DNA of 64,000 nucleotides, from NCBI RefSeq assembly GCF_019097595.1, contig NC_080710.1, positions 26,194,280 to 26,258,279 on the forward strand. Direction: 5' to 3'. Positions within the stretch are counted from its first letter, which is position 1; every line of letters begins with the position of its first letter. The position numbers were made by a program, and so were the translations under genes. Shown here in pieces: positions 26,443 through 36,341 of this stretch. This stretch comes from Hemibagrus wyckioides (Eukaryota > Chordata > Actinopteri > Siluriformes > Bagridae). The notes below the pieces were generated by a model that was given only the letters and a program-made list of their open reading frames with translations, made no database searches and was not told the DNA's origin.

Positions 26443-27265
26443 ATAAAACACTCTCTTTCTGTCTCTCTCTCACCGACACAAACTATCTTTCTGTCTCTCT
26501 CTCTCTCTATAAAACACTCTCTTTCTGTCTCTCTCTCACCGACACAAACTATCTTTCTGTCTCTCTCTCTCTCTCTATAAAATACTCTCTTTCTGTCTCT
26601 CTCTCTCTATAAAATACTCTCTTTCTGTCTCTCTCTCTCTATAAAATACTCTCTTTCTGTCTCTCTCTCACCGACACAAACTATCTTTCTGTCTCTCTCT
26701 CTCTCTGTAAAATACTCTCTTTCTGTCTCTCTCTCTCTCTCTATAAAATACTCTCTTTCTGTCTCTCTCTCTCTCTCTCTCTGTAAAATACTCTCTTTCT
26801 GTCTCTCTCTCACCGACACAAACTATCTTTCTGTCTCTCTCTCTGTAAAATACTCTCTTTCTGTCTCTCTCTCTCTCTCTCTCTCTCTGTAAAACACTCT
26901 CTTTCTGTCTCTCTCTCTCTGTAAAACACTCTCTTTCTGTCTTTCTCTCTCTCTCTGTAAAATACTCTCTTTCTGTCTCTCTCTCACCGACACAAACTAT
27001 CTTTCTGTCTCTCTCTCTGTAAAATACTCTCTTTCTGTCTCTCTCTCTCTCTCTGTCTCTCTCTCTCTGTAAAATACTCTCTTTCTGTCTCTCTCTGTAA
27101 AATACTCTCTTTCTGTCTCTCTCTCACCGACACAAACTATCTTTCTGTCTCTCTCTCTCTCTCTATAAAATACTCTCTTTCTGTCTCTCTCTCTGTAAAA
27201 TGCTGTCTTTCTGTCTCTCTCTCTCTTTCTGTCTCTCTCTCACCGACACAAACTATCTTTGTCCC
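24897..27265. repeat. Array domain 2: higher-order units with CACCGACACAAACTATC
   Basis: The marker CACCGACACAAACTATC, or its CACCAACAC variant, occurs about eighteen times, at 24897, 25234, 25499, 25617, 25685, 25757, 25823, 26079, 26181, 26277, 26393, 26471, 26537, 26669, 26811, 26985, 27125 and 27241. Spacing is irregular, from about 65 to 340 bp. Between them are TATAAAATA and TGTAAAATA markers. The TATAAAA form is almost limited to this domain (about 25 by hand count). Later copies of the CACCGAC marker occur only at 28599 and 28871. Confidence 0.85.
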
Positions 27266-27419
27266 TGTCTCTCTCTCTCTCTCTGTAAAATACTCTCTCT
27301 CTCTCTCTGTAAAACACTCTCTTTCTGTCTCTCTCTCTCTGTAAAACACTCTCTTTCTGTCTCTCTCTCTCTGTAAAACACTCTCTTTCTGTCTCTCTCT
27401 CTCTGTAAAACACTCTCTT

Positions 27420-27468
<49 letters not shown>

Positions 27469-27479
27469 AATACTCTCTT

Positions 27480-27526
<47 letters not shown>

Positions 27527-27530
27527 AATA

Positions 27531-27576
<46 letters not shown>

Positions 27577-28598
27577 AACACTCTCTTTCTGTCTCTCTCT
27601 CTCTGTAAAACACTCTCTTTCTGTCTCTCTCTCTCTGTAAAACACTCTCTTTCTGTCTCTCTCTCTCTGTAAAACACTCTCTTTCTGTCTCTCTCTCTCT
27701 GTAAAACACTCTCTTTCTGTCTCTCTCTCTCTCTCTCTCTCTCTGTAAAACACTCTCTTTCTGTCTCTCTCTCTCTCTCTCTGTAAAACACTCTCTTTCT
27801 GTCTCTCTCTCTCTCTCTCTCTCTCTGTAAAACACTCTCTTTCTGTCTCTCTCTCTGTAAAATACTCTCTTTCTGTCTCTCTCTCTCTGTAAAACACTCT
27901 CTTTCTGTCTCTCTCTCTCTGTAAAACACTCTCTTTCTGTCTCTCTCTCTCTGTAAAACACTCTCTTTCTGTCTCTCTTTCTCTGTAAAACACTCTCTTT
28001 CTGTCTCTCTCTCTCTGTAAAACACTCTCTTTCTGTCTCTCTCTCTCTGTAAAACACTCTCTTTCTGTCTCTCTCTCTCTCTCTCTGTAAAACACTCTCT
28101 TTCTGTCTCTCTCTCTCTCTCTCTGTAAAACACTCTCTTTCTGTCTCTCTCTCTCTGTAAAACACTCTCTTTCTGTCTCTCTCTCTCTGTAAAACACTCT
28201 CTTTCTGTCTCTCTCTCTCTGTAAAACACTCTCTTTCTGTCTCTCTCTCTCTGTAAAACACTCTCTTTCTGTCTCTCTCTCTCTGTAAAACACTCTCTTT
28301 CTGTCTCTCTTTCTCTGTAAAACACTCTCTTTCTGTCTCTCTCTCTCTGTAAAACACTCTCTTTCTGTCTCTCTTTCTCTGTAAAACACTCTCTTTCTGT
28401 CTCTCTCTCTCTCTCTCTGTGTAAAACACTCTCTTTCTGTCTCTCTCTCTCTGTAAAACACTCTCTGTCTCTCTTTCTCTGTAAAATACTCTCTTTCTGT
28501 CTTTCTCTCTCTCTCTGTAAAATACTCTCTTTCTGTCTCTTTCTCTCTCTCTGTAAAATGCTGTCTTTCTGTCTCTCTCTCTCTTTCTGTCTCTCTCT
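27266..28598. repeat. Array domain 3: homogeneous 32-bp tandem repeat
   Basis: GTAAAACACTCTCTTTCTG plus a CT run repeats with a period of 32 bp over most of the span, for example from 27870 to 28080 and 28130 to 28400. Some units have 4-16 extra CT bases, and a few have CTTTCTCTG in place of CTCTCTCTG. The very low divergence between neighbours points to recent expansion or ongoing homogenisation. Confidence 0.9.
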
Positions 28599-28617
28599 CA
28601 CCGACACAAACTATCTT

Positions 28618-28652
<35 letters not shown>

Positions 28653-29063
28653 AACACTCTCTTTCTGTCTCTCTCTCTCTCTCTGTAAAACACTCTCTTT
28701 CTGTCTCTCTCTCTCTCTCTCTGTAAAACACTCTCTTTGTCTCTCTCTCTCTGTAAAACACTCTCTTTCTGTCTTTCTCTCTCTCTCTGTAAAATACTCT
28801 CTTTCTGTCTCTCTCTCTCTCTCTGTAAAATGCTGTCTTTCTGTCTCTCTCTCTCTTTCTGTCTCTCTCTCACCGACACAAACTATCTTTGTCTCTCTCT
28901 CTCTCTCTCTCTCTCTGTAAAATACTCTCTTTCTGTCTCTCTCTCTCTCTCTCTCTCTCTGTAAAACACTCTCTTTCTGTCTCTCTCTGTAAAACACTCT
29001 CTTTCTGTCTCTCTTTCTCTGTAAAACACTCTCTTTCTGTCTCTCTCTGTAAAACACTCTCTT

Positions 29064-29112
<49 letters not shown>

Positions 29113-29553
29113 AACACTCTCTTTCTGTCTCTCTCTCTCTCTGTAAAACTCTCTCTTTCTGTCTCTCTCTCTGTGTAAAATACTCTCTTTCTGTCTCTCT
29201 CTCTCTCTCTCTCTGTAAAACACTCTCTTTCTGTCTCTCTCTCTCTCTCTGTAAAACACTCTCTTTCTGTCTCTCTCTCTCTTTCTGTAAAACACTCTCT
29301 TTCTGTCAAACACTCTCTTTCTCTCTCTCTCTTTCTGTAAAACACTCTTTCTGTCTCTCTCTCTGACACACTCTCTTTTTCTGTAAAACACTCTCTCTGT
29401 CTGTAAAACACTCTCTTTCTGTCTCTCTCTCTCTCTCTCTCTTTCTCTCACTCTCTTTCTGTCTCTCTCTCTCTCTGTAAAACACTCTCTGTCTCTCTCT
29501 TTCTGTAAAAGACTCTCTTTCTGTCTCTCTCTCTTTCTGTAAAACACTCTCTT

Positions 29554-29588
<35 letters not shown>

Positions 29589-29825
29589 AACACTCTCTTT
29601 CTGTCTCTCTGTCTCTCTCTTTCTGTAAAAGACTCTCTTTCTGTAAAACACTCTCTTTCTGTCTCTGTCTCTCTCTTTCTGTAAAAGACTCTCTTTCTGT
29701 AAAACACTCTCTTTCTGTCTCTGTCTCTCTCTTTCTGTAAAAGACTCTCTTTCTGTAAAACACTCTCTTTCTGTCTCTGTCTCTCTCTTTCTGTAAAAGA
29801 CTCTCTTTCTGTAAAACACTCTCTT

Positions 29826-29860
<35 letters not shown>

Positions 29861-29871
29861 AACACTCTCTT

Positions 29872-29908
<37 letters not shown>

Positions 29909-29989
29909 AACACTTTCTTTCTGTCTCTCTCTCTCTCTGTAAAACACTCTCTTTCTGTCTCTCTCTCTCTCTCTGTAAAATACTCTCTT

Positions 29990-30036
<47 letters not shown>

Positions 30037-31278
30037 AACACTTTCTTTCTGTCTCTCTCTCTCTTTCTGTAAAACACTCTCTTTCTGTCAAACACTCTCT
30101 TTCTCTCTCTCTCTTTCTGTCTCTCTCTTTCTGTAAATCACTCTCTTTCTGTAAAACACTCTCTTTCTGTAAAACACTCTCTGTCTCTCTCTCTCTTTCT
30201 GTAAAACACTCTCTTTCTCTCTCTCTGTAAAACACTCTCTTTCTGTCTCTCACACTCTTTCTGTCTCTCTCTCTTTCTGTAAAACACTCTGTCTCTCTCT
30301 TTCTGTAAAACACTCTTTCTCTCTCTCTCTTTCTGTCTCTCTCTTTCTGTAAATCACTCTCTTTCTGTAAAACACTCTCTTTCTGTAAAACACTCTCTGT
30401 CTGTCTCTCTCTTTCTGTAAAACACTCTCTTTCTCTCTCTCTGTAAAACACTCTCTTTCTGTCTCTCACACTCTTTCTGTCTCTCTCTCTTTCTGTAAAA
30501 CACTCTCTGTCTCTTACACTCTTTCTGTAAAACACTCTCTTTCTGTCTCTCTCTCTTTCTGTAAAACACTCTGTCTCTCTCTTTCTGTAAAAGACTCTCT
30601 TTCTCTCTCTCTCTCTTTCTGTAAAACACTCTCTGTCTCTTACACTCTTTCTGTAAAACACTCTCTTTCTGTCTCTCTCTCTTTCTGTAAAACACTCTCT
30701 GTCTCTCTCTTTCTGTAAAAGACTCTCTTTCTCTCTCTCTCTCTTTCTGTAAAACACTCTCTGTCTCTCACACTCTTTCTGTAAAACACTCTCTTTCTGT
30801 CTCTCTCTCTTTCTGTAAAACACTCTGTCTCTCTCTTTCTGTAAAAGACTCTCTTTCTCTCTCTCTCTCTTTCTGTAAAACACTCTCTTTCTGTCTCTCT
30901 CTCTGACACACACTCTCTTTCTGTCTCTCTCTCTGACACACACTCTCTTTTTCTGTAAAACACTCTCTCTCTCTGTAAAACACTCTCTTTCTGTCTCTCT
31001 CTCTCTCTCTCTCTCTCTGTAAAACACTCTCTTTCTGTCTCTCTCTCTCTCTCTCTGTAAAACACTCTCTTTCTGTCTCTCTCTCTGACACACACTCTCT
31101 TTTTCTGTAAAACACTCTCTCTCTCTGTAAAACACTCTCTGTCTCTGTCTCACTCTCTCTCTTCCCCCCTGTAAAGCACTCTCTCCCTCTCTCTCTCTGA
31201 CACTCCCTCTCTCTCACACTCTGCCACCCTTACTCCCTCTCTCCTTTGACACTCTCTCTCTCTCTCTCTCTCTCTCTC
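28599..31278. repeat. Array domain 4: diverged units
   Basis: Units remain GTAAAACACTCTCTTTCTG-like but also show GTAAAAGACTC, GTAAATCACTC, TCTGTCAAACACTC, CTCTTACACTC, CTCTCACACTC and CTGACACACACTC variants. A compound pair, TCTGTAAAAGACTCTC then TTTCTGTAAAACACTC, repeats four times at about 61-62 bp between 29630 and 29820. The end fades through TCCCTCTCTC and TGACACTCTC into a plain CT run at 31252-31278. Confidence 0.85.
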
Positions 31279-32294
31279 ACAAACCTTTAATTCTCCTTTT
31301 CTCATACCATCCCTTTACTGATAAGTCTTGCTAAAAAGCATGAATAAATCCCAGCTGTTTCTTCTCCCTGGATCAGTGAGTCCACACATATCTTTCGTGT
31401 CTCACCGGTCATCTTTCACAGCTTCACTTAACGTAGTTACGATATCTGGTGGTATTTTTTGCACTCGCGTCCAGGAGAATGTTTTCCCAGGTAGTCTGAA
31501 TGATTTATTATTCCCAAACAGCACTAGTCAATGCCATCCACGGTTCCAGTAAGGTTATAAAATAAAGTACAATTTTGGGAGGAAGCCCACATGGAGACAG
31601 GAAGTAAATAGTCTGACATTGACCCTAAATATGAATCAGACAAACAGTGTGCACTCTGTGCACAAATTTTCTTTGTGACAAACAAGCAGGTCCACACATT
31701 TCCTACTTCTGCCAGAACATTAATACACTTAGAACTGAGAAACAAGTCAATCCACAATCAACATGTATGATATTTTACAGTATTAAAATATTAAAAGCAA
31801 ATAAAAATAGCTTCATACAAAAAATATCCTAATGATATTTAAAAAAATAAAAAATAAATAAATCCCGAGACAGTCTACAGCCAGCCATTCCAGTAAACGC
31901 CAATAATATGAAGTTCAGCTTAGTCCTGAATTAATTATTAAACCTTTGCACTCCATCTCGCCCCTCCCACGCTAATGTTGTGTATTTATTGCCTGGAAGA
32001 TTACGAGCCTGAGCTCTTTCACACACGGTGCTTGGCTGCTGTCCATGAAGATGCCATGGGAAGTATAGTAAAGCACAACTGACTCCTGCTGATGGATCCA
32101 ATCACACAGCTTCAGGTAAAATTCTGTGAATAACTGTTCTAGGCAGACTGGAGTCGTTGTCCAGAATCACATTAACACTGCTTCTGCCCTCTACGATTTA
32201 CTGTCAGACAATTCAGACAGACACCAGAGACAACACTGTGGTGGTTTGTAGGAAACCATGGAACGAGTGTTAGAGACGTAGGTAATGAATAAAA
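31279..32294. other. Intron stretch right of the CT array
   Basis: No repeat family recognised apart from an A-rich AAAT-like patch at 31845-31863. Frames of 74, 77 and 61 codons on both strands overlap each other and show no domain. Nothing coding is supported. Confidence 0.5.
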
Positions 32295-32554
32295 GAACGC
32301 CGTGTGGTGTTATAGGAAAATAATCGATGGTAGAAACGCCGTGAGGACTTATATTTACCACCCTGAAGATTATAACAGCAAGGATTTATTCCTCTAATAT
32401 CACAGCAATTACACTTTTTAATATTACTGCACATTTATAGTTACATTAGTGTTGTGGAGCTTCTCTTTTCTCTCCCAGTATTAAATAAGAAACAATCTTG
32501 GAACGTGATTGACAGGCCAAGGGAAGAGCATAAAAGCAGGAAAATCTTTTGTCC

Positions 32555-32649
<95 letters not shown>

Positions 32650-32850
32650 CCTCCTTGCTGAAAGCTTCATCATATCAAAGCTTTAATCCGTCAAATAGCA
32701 TATTTATTATTAGCCCTAGATGGTGAAGATCGTCTGCTATTCAAGCCCGGTGAATAAGCGGTTACTATAGAAACGAAAATAAAAATAAATCATGTCAGAA
32801 TATTAAACACCAATCCCAACCGAGAATTCTGCAGCACTGTGACGTGAGCT
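32295..32850 (+). repeat. Repeat family X, copy C, containing an AT microsatellite
   Basis: Start GGTGTTATAGGAAAATAATC, then GAAGATTATAACAGC, GGATTTATTCCTCTAATATC and end CACCAATCCCAACCGAG with TCTGCAGCACTGTG follow copies A and B in order. The AT run at 32558-32645 interrupts it. This copy keeps the GACTTATATTTACC part that the other copies have lost or changed. Confidence 0.55.
32558..32645. repeat. (TA)44 microsatellite
   Basis: About 44 uninterrupted TA units, the longest perfect dinucleotide run outside the big arrays. Perfect TA runs of this length can extrude as hairpins or cruciforms and change length easily. Confidence 0.97.
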
Positions 32851-33374
32851 TGAACATCGAGACAAGCCGGGCAACAGAAAGTGCCACAACACACACTGAA
32901 AACTTTCTCTGAGGCCAAGTTCAGTCAATTACAAGCTCATTATTTACTGCTGGGAGGTGAGAGCTGGACCGGCCTGACTGACAGCGACAGCTTCCACAAA
33001 GAGAGAGGGCAGGTTTGAAGTGAAGCTGCATTAATCCTGCCTCATTGATCAGGAGCCGCTTGCTCTCAGAGTCTGAGAGAGAGAGCAGCGGCAGCGATGT
33101 TTAATATATTCAGGAGGATTAGCTAGAGGTCACCTGTGCTTTTCTGCAGGGCCGGACAGAGGACAGAGACGCGGTCAAAGTGTGAATATTTGGCCTGCTA
33201 TCCGAAAGGCATGTAAAGGCAACATGGCTGAAATTAGTATTATTAGCATAGCTGTGAAATAAAATCCATGTGTAGAGGAATTTGGGTTTGAGTTAGAGAG
33301 AAAAACTGTCATTAAGTCTTTTTTACCAAAGGGAAACTTTATTGCCCCGTTGGATTGTGTCCATTTATATCATT

Positions 33375-33645
33375 GGATGTCTTACAGTGGTGTCTCACAT
33401 GAAAGTAGACACTAAGAATGATAAGAATTTATAGTTTTCTAAACCCATTTCTGCGCTCAAAGATGCCTTGTTCATAAGCATCTAAAATTTGAAGCTGTCA
33501 TCTTCAACCACTACTCACACCGTAAGCCAACACTGTCCCGACTAATTTTATATCAGACTTGCAGCTATGAAATAATTCATTTGTTTATACCGGTTGAAAA
33601 TGTCCCATAAGTCGATTTCCATTCAGCCGGCAGAACAGAATGTCA
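33375..33645 (+). repeat. Interspersed repeat, copy 2 (partner at 8.6 kb)
   Basis: Aligns in order with 8590-8925 through TCACATGAAAG, TTATAGTTTT, GATGCC and TTGTTCATAAGCA, CTTCAACCACTA, ATTTTATATCAGACTTGC and AAATAATTCATTTGTTTATA. This copy has an extra CTCACACCGTAAGCC part and lacks the AAAT run. It could be a relic of a DNA element of unknown class. Confidence 0.6.
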
Positions 33646-34665
33646 GAAAGAAAAAAAAAGAGAAAAAGTGGGGGTCATAAATTTTTACTTCTTATAATAT
33701 GTACTGAAGTTCTCCTGAAATTCTAGGAGCTGTCAGTATAACACAGCTGAGGAAAATCTCAAGTCTGTAGAATGTGGACCACTGACATCCAACCAAGCAT
33801 GTAAAAGTCAATTCAGAAAGTCTGACACGTTGTAGTTGAATTCAGGTCTTCTCCCCGCGGCAGAGCGCGCATACATCCTTCAAGGGCAGGCGCTCTCATA
33901 AGAAATACATGTGAATTCATATAAAGTGAGAGGAATTTATTGGATTTCTTAACAGTGAAGTTGTAGAAAGATGTACACCAAACCCCACCGCAAGCACAAC
34001 CTTTACCTATTACAGTTACTAATTTAACAGATAGTGATGATGCTAATCCACTGCAATGTGAGAAGATCAGCTCCACACTCTAGTCTACTTGGCTAATAAT
34101 AAAGTGTGATTCGGATTCAGATGCTGGTTTGTGGGCGTGGTTAAAGAGAGGGATTGTACTGGTTTAGGTTTTGTCTATTCAAGCATCCAACATTCTCTAA
34201 AATGAACTAACTGTACCTTTAAACACACACCTTCATTTTTTTTTAAACAGCATCTGCACTACATGAGGTGTGAAGTGGATAGGAGAGACATTTCCGGAAG
34301 ATCAGAGCAGCAGCGTCAGCGTATGGCGACGAGTGCAGACAGACTCGGAGGAGCCGGTGGGTTGTGTGTGAGAGCAGACAGCCAAGATAGCATGCCTAAA
34401 GGGGTGCAAGGAGGAAAGAAAAAAAAAAAAAAACGTGCGCCAAGTCTGGGCCAATTAAGTGGCAGCTAAACGAGACAGAGGAACAGGGCTAATGACTTTA
34501 CCAAGCCTTGAACGGCACGATAGAAAGGAGCAATAAAGAATCATAATGTGAGCCACATCAGCCATACCGCTACTGCGGCTAGAGAGACTGCAGCATATGA
34601 GCTTCAGCTCCCCTCAATGTCCCATCTGTATTGTCCCTTTATTTAATAACCTCTTTGTCCAACAC

Positions 34666-34668
<3 letters not shown>

Positions 34669-34696
<28 letters not shown>
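34669..34696. repeat. (CA)14 microsatellite
   Basis: Fourteen uninterrupted CA units. Confidence 0.95.
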
Positions 34697-34700
<4 letters not shown>

Positions 34701-34992
34701 GTGATGACAGCCTCAGCAATGCCTCTGGTTGAGAGCAGGCGACATGGAGCTTTAACCGCATCAGCCTCCAGCTGTTCCTATGGAGCTCATCAAAATTCCA
34801 CCTGCCTCACACCGAAGAGCCTCTAATACACTGAACCGTGCTGAACACCGCCAGACGAACACACTTGCTCTCAGAGGAACATGATCCAGGCAGACGCAAA
34901 ACTAAATGAAAAACCAGAAACGATTGCGAAGAAAATAGCCGTATAAAACAGAGACCGCATTCGTTCTACAGAGAGAAGGCGCTGTGCAAGAG

Positions 34993-35010
34993 GTGTGTGT
35001 GTGTGTGTGT
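34993..35010. repeat. (GT)9 microsatellite
   Basis: Nine GT units, followed 10 bp later by a short CA run, so the two could pair in RNA. Confidence 0.9.
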
Positions 35011-35857
35011 GGATGAAAAGCACACACACACTCTCATAGTTCCCACTTTCTCATCTCAAGTGGCAATATTTCACTATCGCTGAAAACATGAATGAGCTTT
35101 AGATGTAGATTTACGCCTGCCCGACACCCGTCGCGCGACACCGGGGACCAGATGAAAGGTCATATTTCATCTCCTCTGACACACACAATAATCAGGCTCC
35201 AGTTAGCAATTATGCTGCACTTAATGCAAATAGATGGGCTCGTGAATCAGCATATGAATGGAAAGAGGGGGCCTGCTGCTCGCACTCGCTCATTACACAC
35301 ACGCCTGACCTCACACACTCTCTCCACAAAGGCCTTCCACACTTCTCACAGGATGGAGAGGCCAAGTTTGGGCAGATGTTGGGATATGTGGGCATCCCGG
35401 GCTTCTGCCAACAACCACCACCCACATGACATCTGCTACATGATTCAGGTGTGAGGAGAGGAGAAATCTGCTGAAGAAATTCTCCCAGAGCCTGGGTGTC
35501 CTCAGACAGTTTTACTTTACATAGCCGAACAAAGAGCGGTGATGTAAAAATAAACACAAAAACACATGCTTGGATAAACTCCATGTAATGATCAGAACAG
35601 AGAACATGGCTCTTACAGGTCTGAACATGCATAACCCTATTTATATATTTAGTCCTCTTTCAATAAATTTCCAAGTCTTGGGCTCCTTCCAAGCCTATAT
35701 TTTTGATGCACCGTGAGCCAAACTGTGTTAAGTTTAGGTGGCTGAAGCCAAAAAGCCAATGAGGCAGTCGAAAACCACTTTAGACTTAATTGTCAATCCA
35801 ATTCTTGGGGTTTTTTTTTTTTTTTTTTAGTAATTTAGTTGAAACCATACCACAGTA

Positions 35858-36341
35858 CAGGGGAACCTCGGCGTAGAAATTAAATTCGTTCTGGAGGAGA
35901 CTTCTTAAGGCGAAAATCTGTAATGTGAAACGAATTTTCCCAGAAGAAATAATGTAAATGCAGATAATCCGTTCCAGCCACCCAAAAATATTCCCAATAT
36001 TCCCAATACGAAGCGTATGTAAACTGTATGGCTGCTTACAAAGAACTGACCCAAACCAAGCATTCCATGTCAAGAGTCCTCATGGGAAGTTGTGCCACCA
36101 AGCTTAGGCTAGTAATATAACAGACCACCTACTCCACCAATCTATCAATAAAAAAACACCCAAAAAATCACCTAGCTTTTGCACGCATGCCGAAGGCAAC
36201 GTTGGTATCATAGTATGTACTCTTCTGCTGACTGAAAACAAAAGATAAAGAAAATTCATAAACTCGCTTTGGTTGGCTTCGCTTGGCTTTGCACTGACAG
36301 TTCTGAACGGCTCCTGGCATTCGTATGCCGAGGTTCCACTT
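35858..36341 (-). mobile_element. Pogo/Tigger-like MITE, copy 2 (484 bp, TA target site, inverted)
   Basis: Left tip CAGGGGAACCTCGGCGTA and right tip (other strand) AAGTGGAACCTCGGCATACG form the inverted repeat; both ends are flanked by TA. The core 35944-36053 is the reverse complement of 11219-11318 with one 9-bp insertion and about one substitution. The right part carries a different filling from copy 1 but shares GATACCAAC and GCCTTCGGCATGCG. Non-autonomous; the 95- and 60-codon frames here are shadows. Confidence 0.8.

Larger units (their letters stand above)
24628..31278. repeat. 6.65-kb pyrimidine-rich tandem array (CT-rich minisatellite)
   Basis: The plus strand is almost pure C/T with a short A-containing marker (TGTAAAACA, TATAAAATA or CACCGACACAAAC) every 20-60 bp. 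The basic unit is a CTGTCTCTCT run of variable length followed by the marker and CTCTCTTTCTG. Markers number well over one hundred. The array divides into domains, listed separately. It lies within the pard3 intron, where the RNA copy is GA-rich. The sequence without its markers is a simple CT repeat, so it probably grew from a CT microsatellite that captured short unique bits. Both long runs and marker order could be assembly-sensitive. Confidence 0.97.

Noticed and set aside
24960..27170. Array of real TATA-box promoters
   Set aside because: The TATAAAA word is a one-base variant of the common TGTAAAA marker spread by tandem duplication. No other core-promoter element is seen, so it is reported only as an observation.
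24897..27265. Regularly recurring word with variable spacers, reminiscent of a CRISPR array
   Set aside because: The spacers are themselves CT microsatellite of variable length, the host is a vertebrate and there are no cas genes.
27137..31153. Open frames of 430-615 codons on the minus strand rich in Arg, Glu, Gln and Lys
   Set aside because: They are translations of the GA-rich strand of the CT array. All three frames are open over the same span, which is expected for a stop-free tandem repeat and not for a protein.
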